From: Bacillota bacterium
Lineage (GTDB): Bacteria; Bacillota; Clostridia; Lachnospirales; Lachnospiraceae
Reading direction: 5' to 3'
DNA length: 5,478 bases
Assembly (NCBI GenBank): GCA_023450835.1
Contig: JAEXGM010000067.1
Location: 1-5,478 of the forward strand
Part shown: piece after piece, positions 5,314 to 5,478 of the stretch
Layout: every line of letters starts with the position of its first letter
Numbering within the stretch: the first letter of the stretch is position 1
Made by a program: the position numbers and the translations under genes
The notes under the pieces: model-generated
Database searches by the model: none
Seen by the model: only the letters and a program-made list of their open reading frames with translations
Told to the model about the DNA's origin: nothing

Positions 5314-5478
5314 TTACTCTTCATTTCTATATTTATCAACATTGTTTTTCCATTTACTTACCTTGTATGCACCTTTTTCAGAACTTTCAAAATTACCCGC
5401 ATCCGTAATCGTATCTATTTTAGCAATCCAATCGTCATCATTTCTATGTATAATTCTTAAAGTAAACCTGCTATACAA
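5314..5478 (-). CDS. C-terminal end of an unidentified protein, 5' end outside window
   Basis: An open frame enters from the right edge and runs 54 codons to a TAA at 5316-5314. The C-terminal tail is charged and hydrophilic, containing NDDDWIAKIDTIT (residues 13-25 of the visible part), GAYKVSKWKNNVDKY and the final RNEE. It has no transmembrane segment, cysteine cluster or motif I recognise. The composition and the lack of stops in AT-rich DNA suggest real coding sequence. It ends 35 bases before the leuS -35 box in the same direction. No convincing terminator hairpin lies between them, so read-through into the leuS leader is possible. Function unknown. Confidence 0.6.
   Translation of the reverse strand: MYSRFTLRIIHRNDDDWIAKIDTITDAGNFESSEKGAYKVSKWKNNVDKYRNEE

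Overview
The window looks like chromosomal DNA of a low-GC Gram-positive bacterium, probably a clostridium and perhaps a member of the Lachnospiraceae. The reasons are the AT-rich intergenic DNA, strong AGGAGG-type ribosome binding sites, extended -10 promoters, and a leucyl-tRNA synthetase gene controlled by a T-box leader. The taxon is inference; no species marker was compared.

Layout, left to right. Bases 1-704 (minus strand) hold the first 234 codons of uppP (bacA), undecaprenyl-diphosphatase, whose 3' end lies outside the window. Bases 705-1087 are a divergent promoter region with a near-perfect extended -10 for uppP, a weaker promoter for the rightward genes, and a cluster of AATAGTAA-like direct and inverted repeats. 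Bases 1088-2231 (plus strand) are a tight two-gene operon: a 289-residue protein of unknown function whose N-terminal half distantly resembles GPP34/GOLPH3-type proteins, and an 87-residue protein that is little more than a MerR-type winged-helix DNA-binding domain. A 12-bp inverted repeat at 2256-2287 lies between this operon and the convergent leuS gene and could terminate both.

Bases 2377-4827 (minus strand) encode a complete 816-residue leucyl-tRNA synthetase. Its roughly 420-nt leader (about 5244 to 4828) is the most interesting part of the window. It contains a full leucine T-box (Stem I with a CUC specifier, Stem II/III candidates, antiterminator, terminator). This is followed about 100 nt later by a second complete antiterminator/terminator pair with no recognisable Stem I. 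Transcription would have to pass two tRNA-sensitive terminators in series before reaching leuS. Bases 5314-5478 are the last 54 codons of an unidentified gene on the minus strand, ending 35 bases upstream of the leuS promoter.

Functionally, uppP (cell-wall lipid carrier recycling) and leuS (translation) are housekeeping genes. The operon between them is the accessory, uncharacterised part. No mobile element, CRISPR array, tRNA or rRNA gene was seen.
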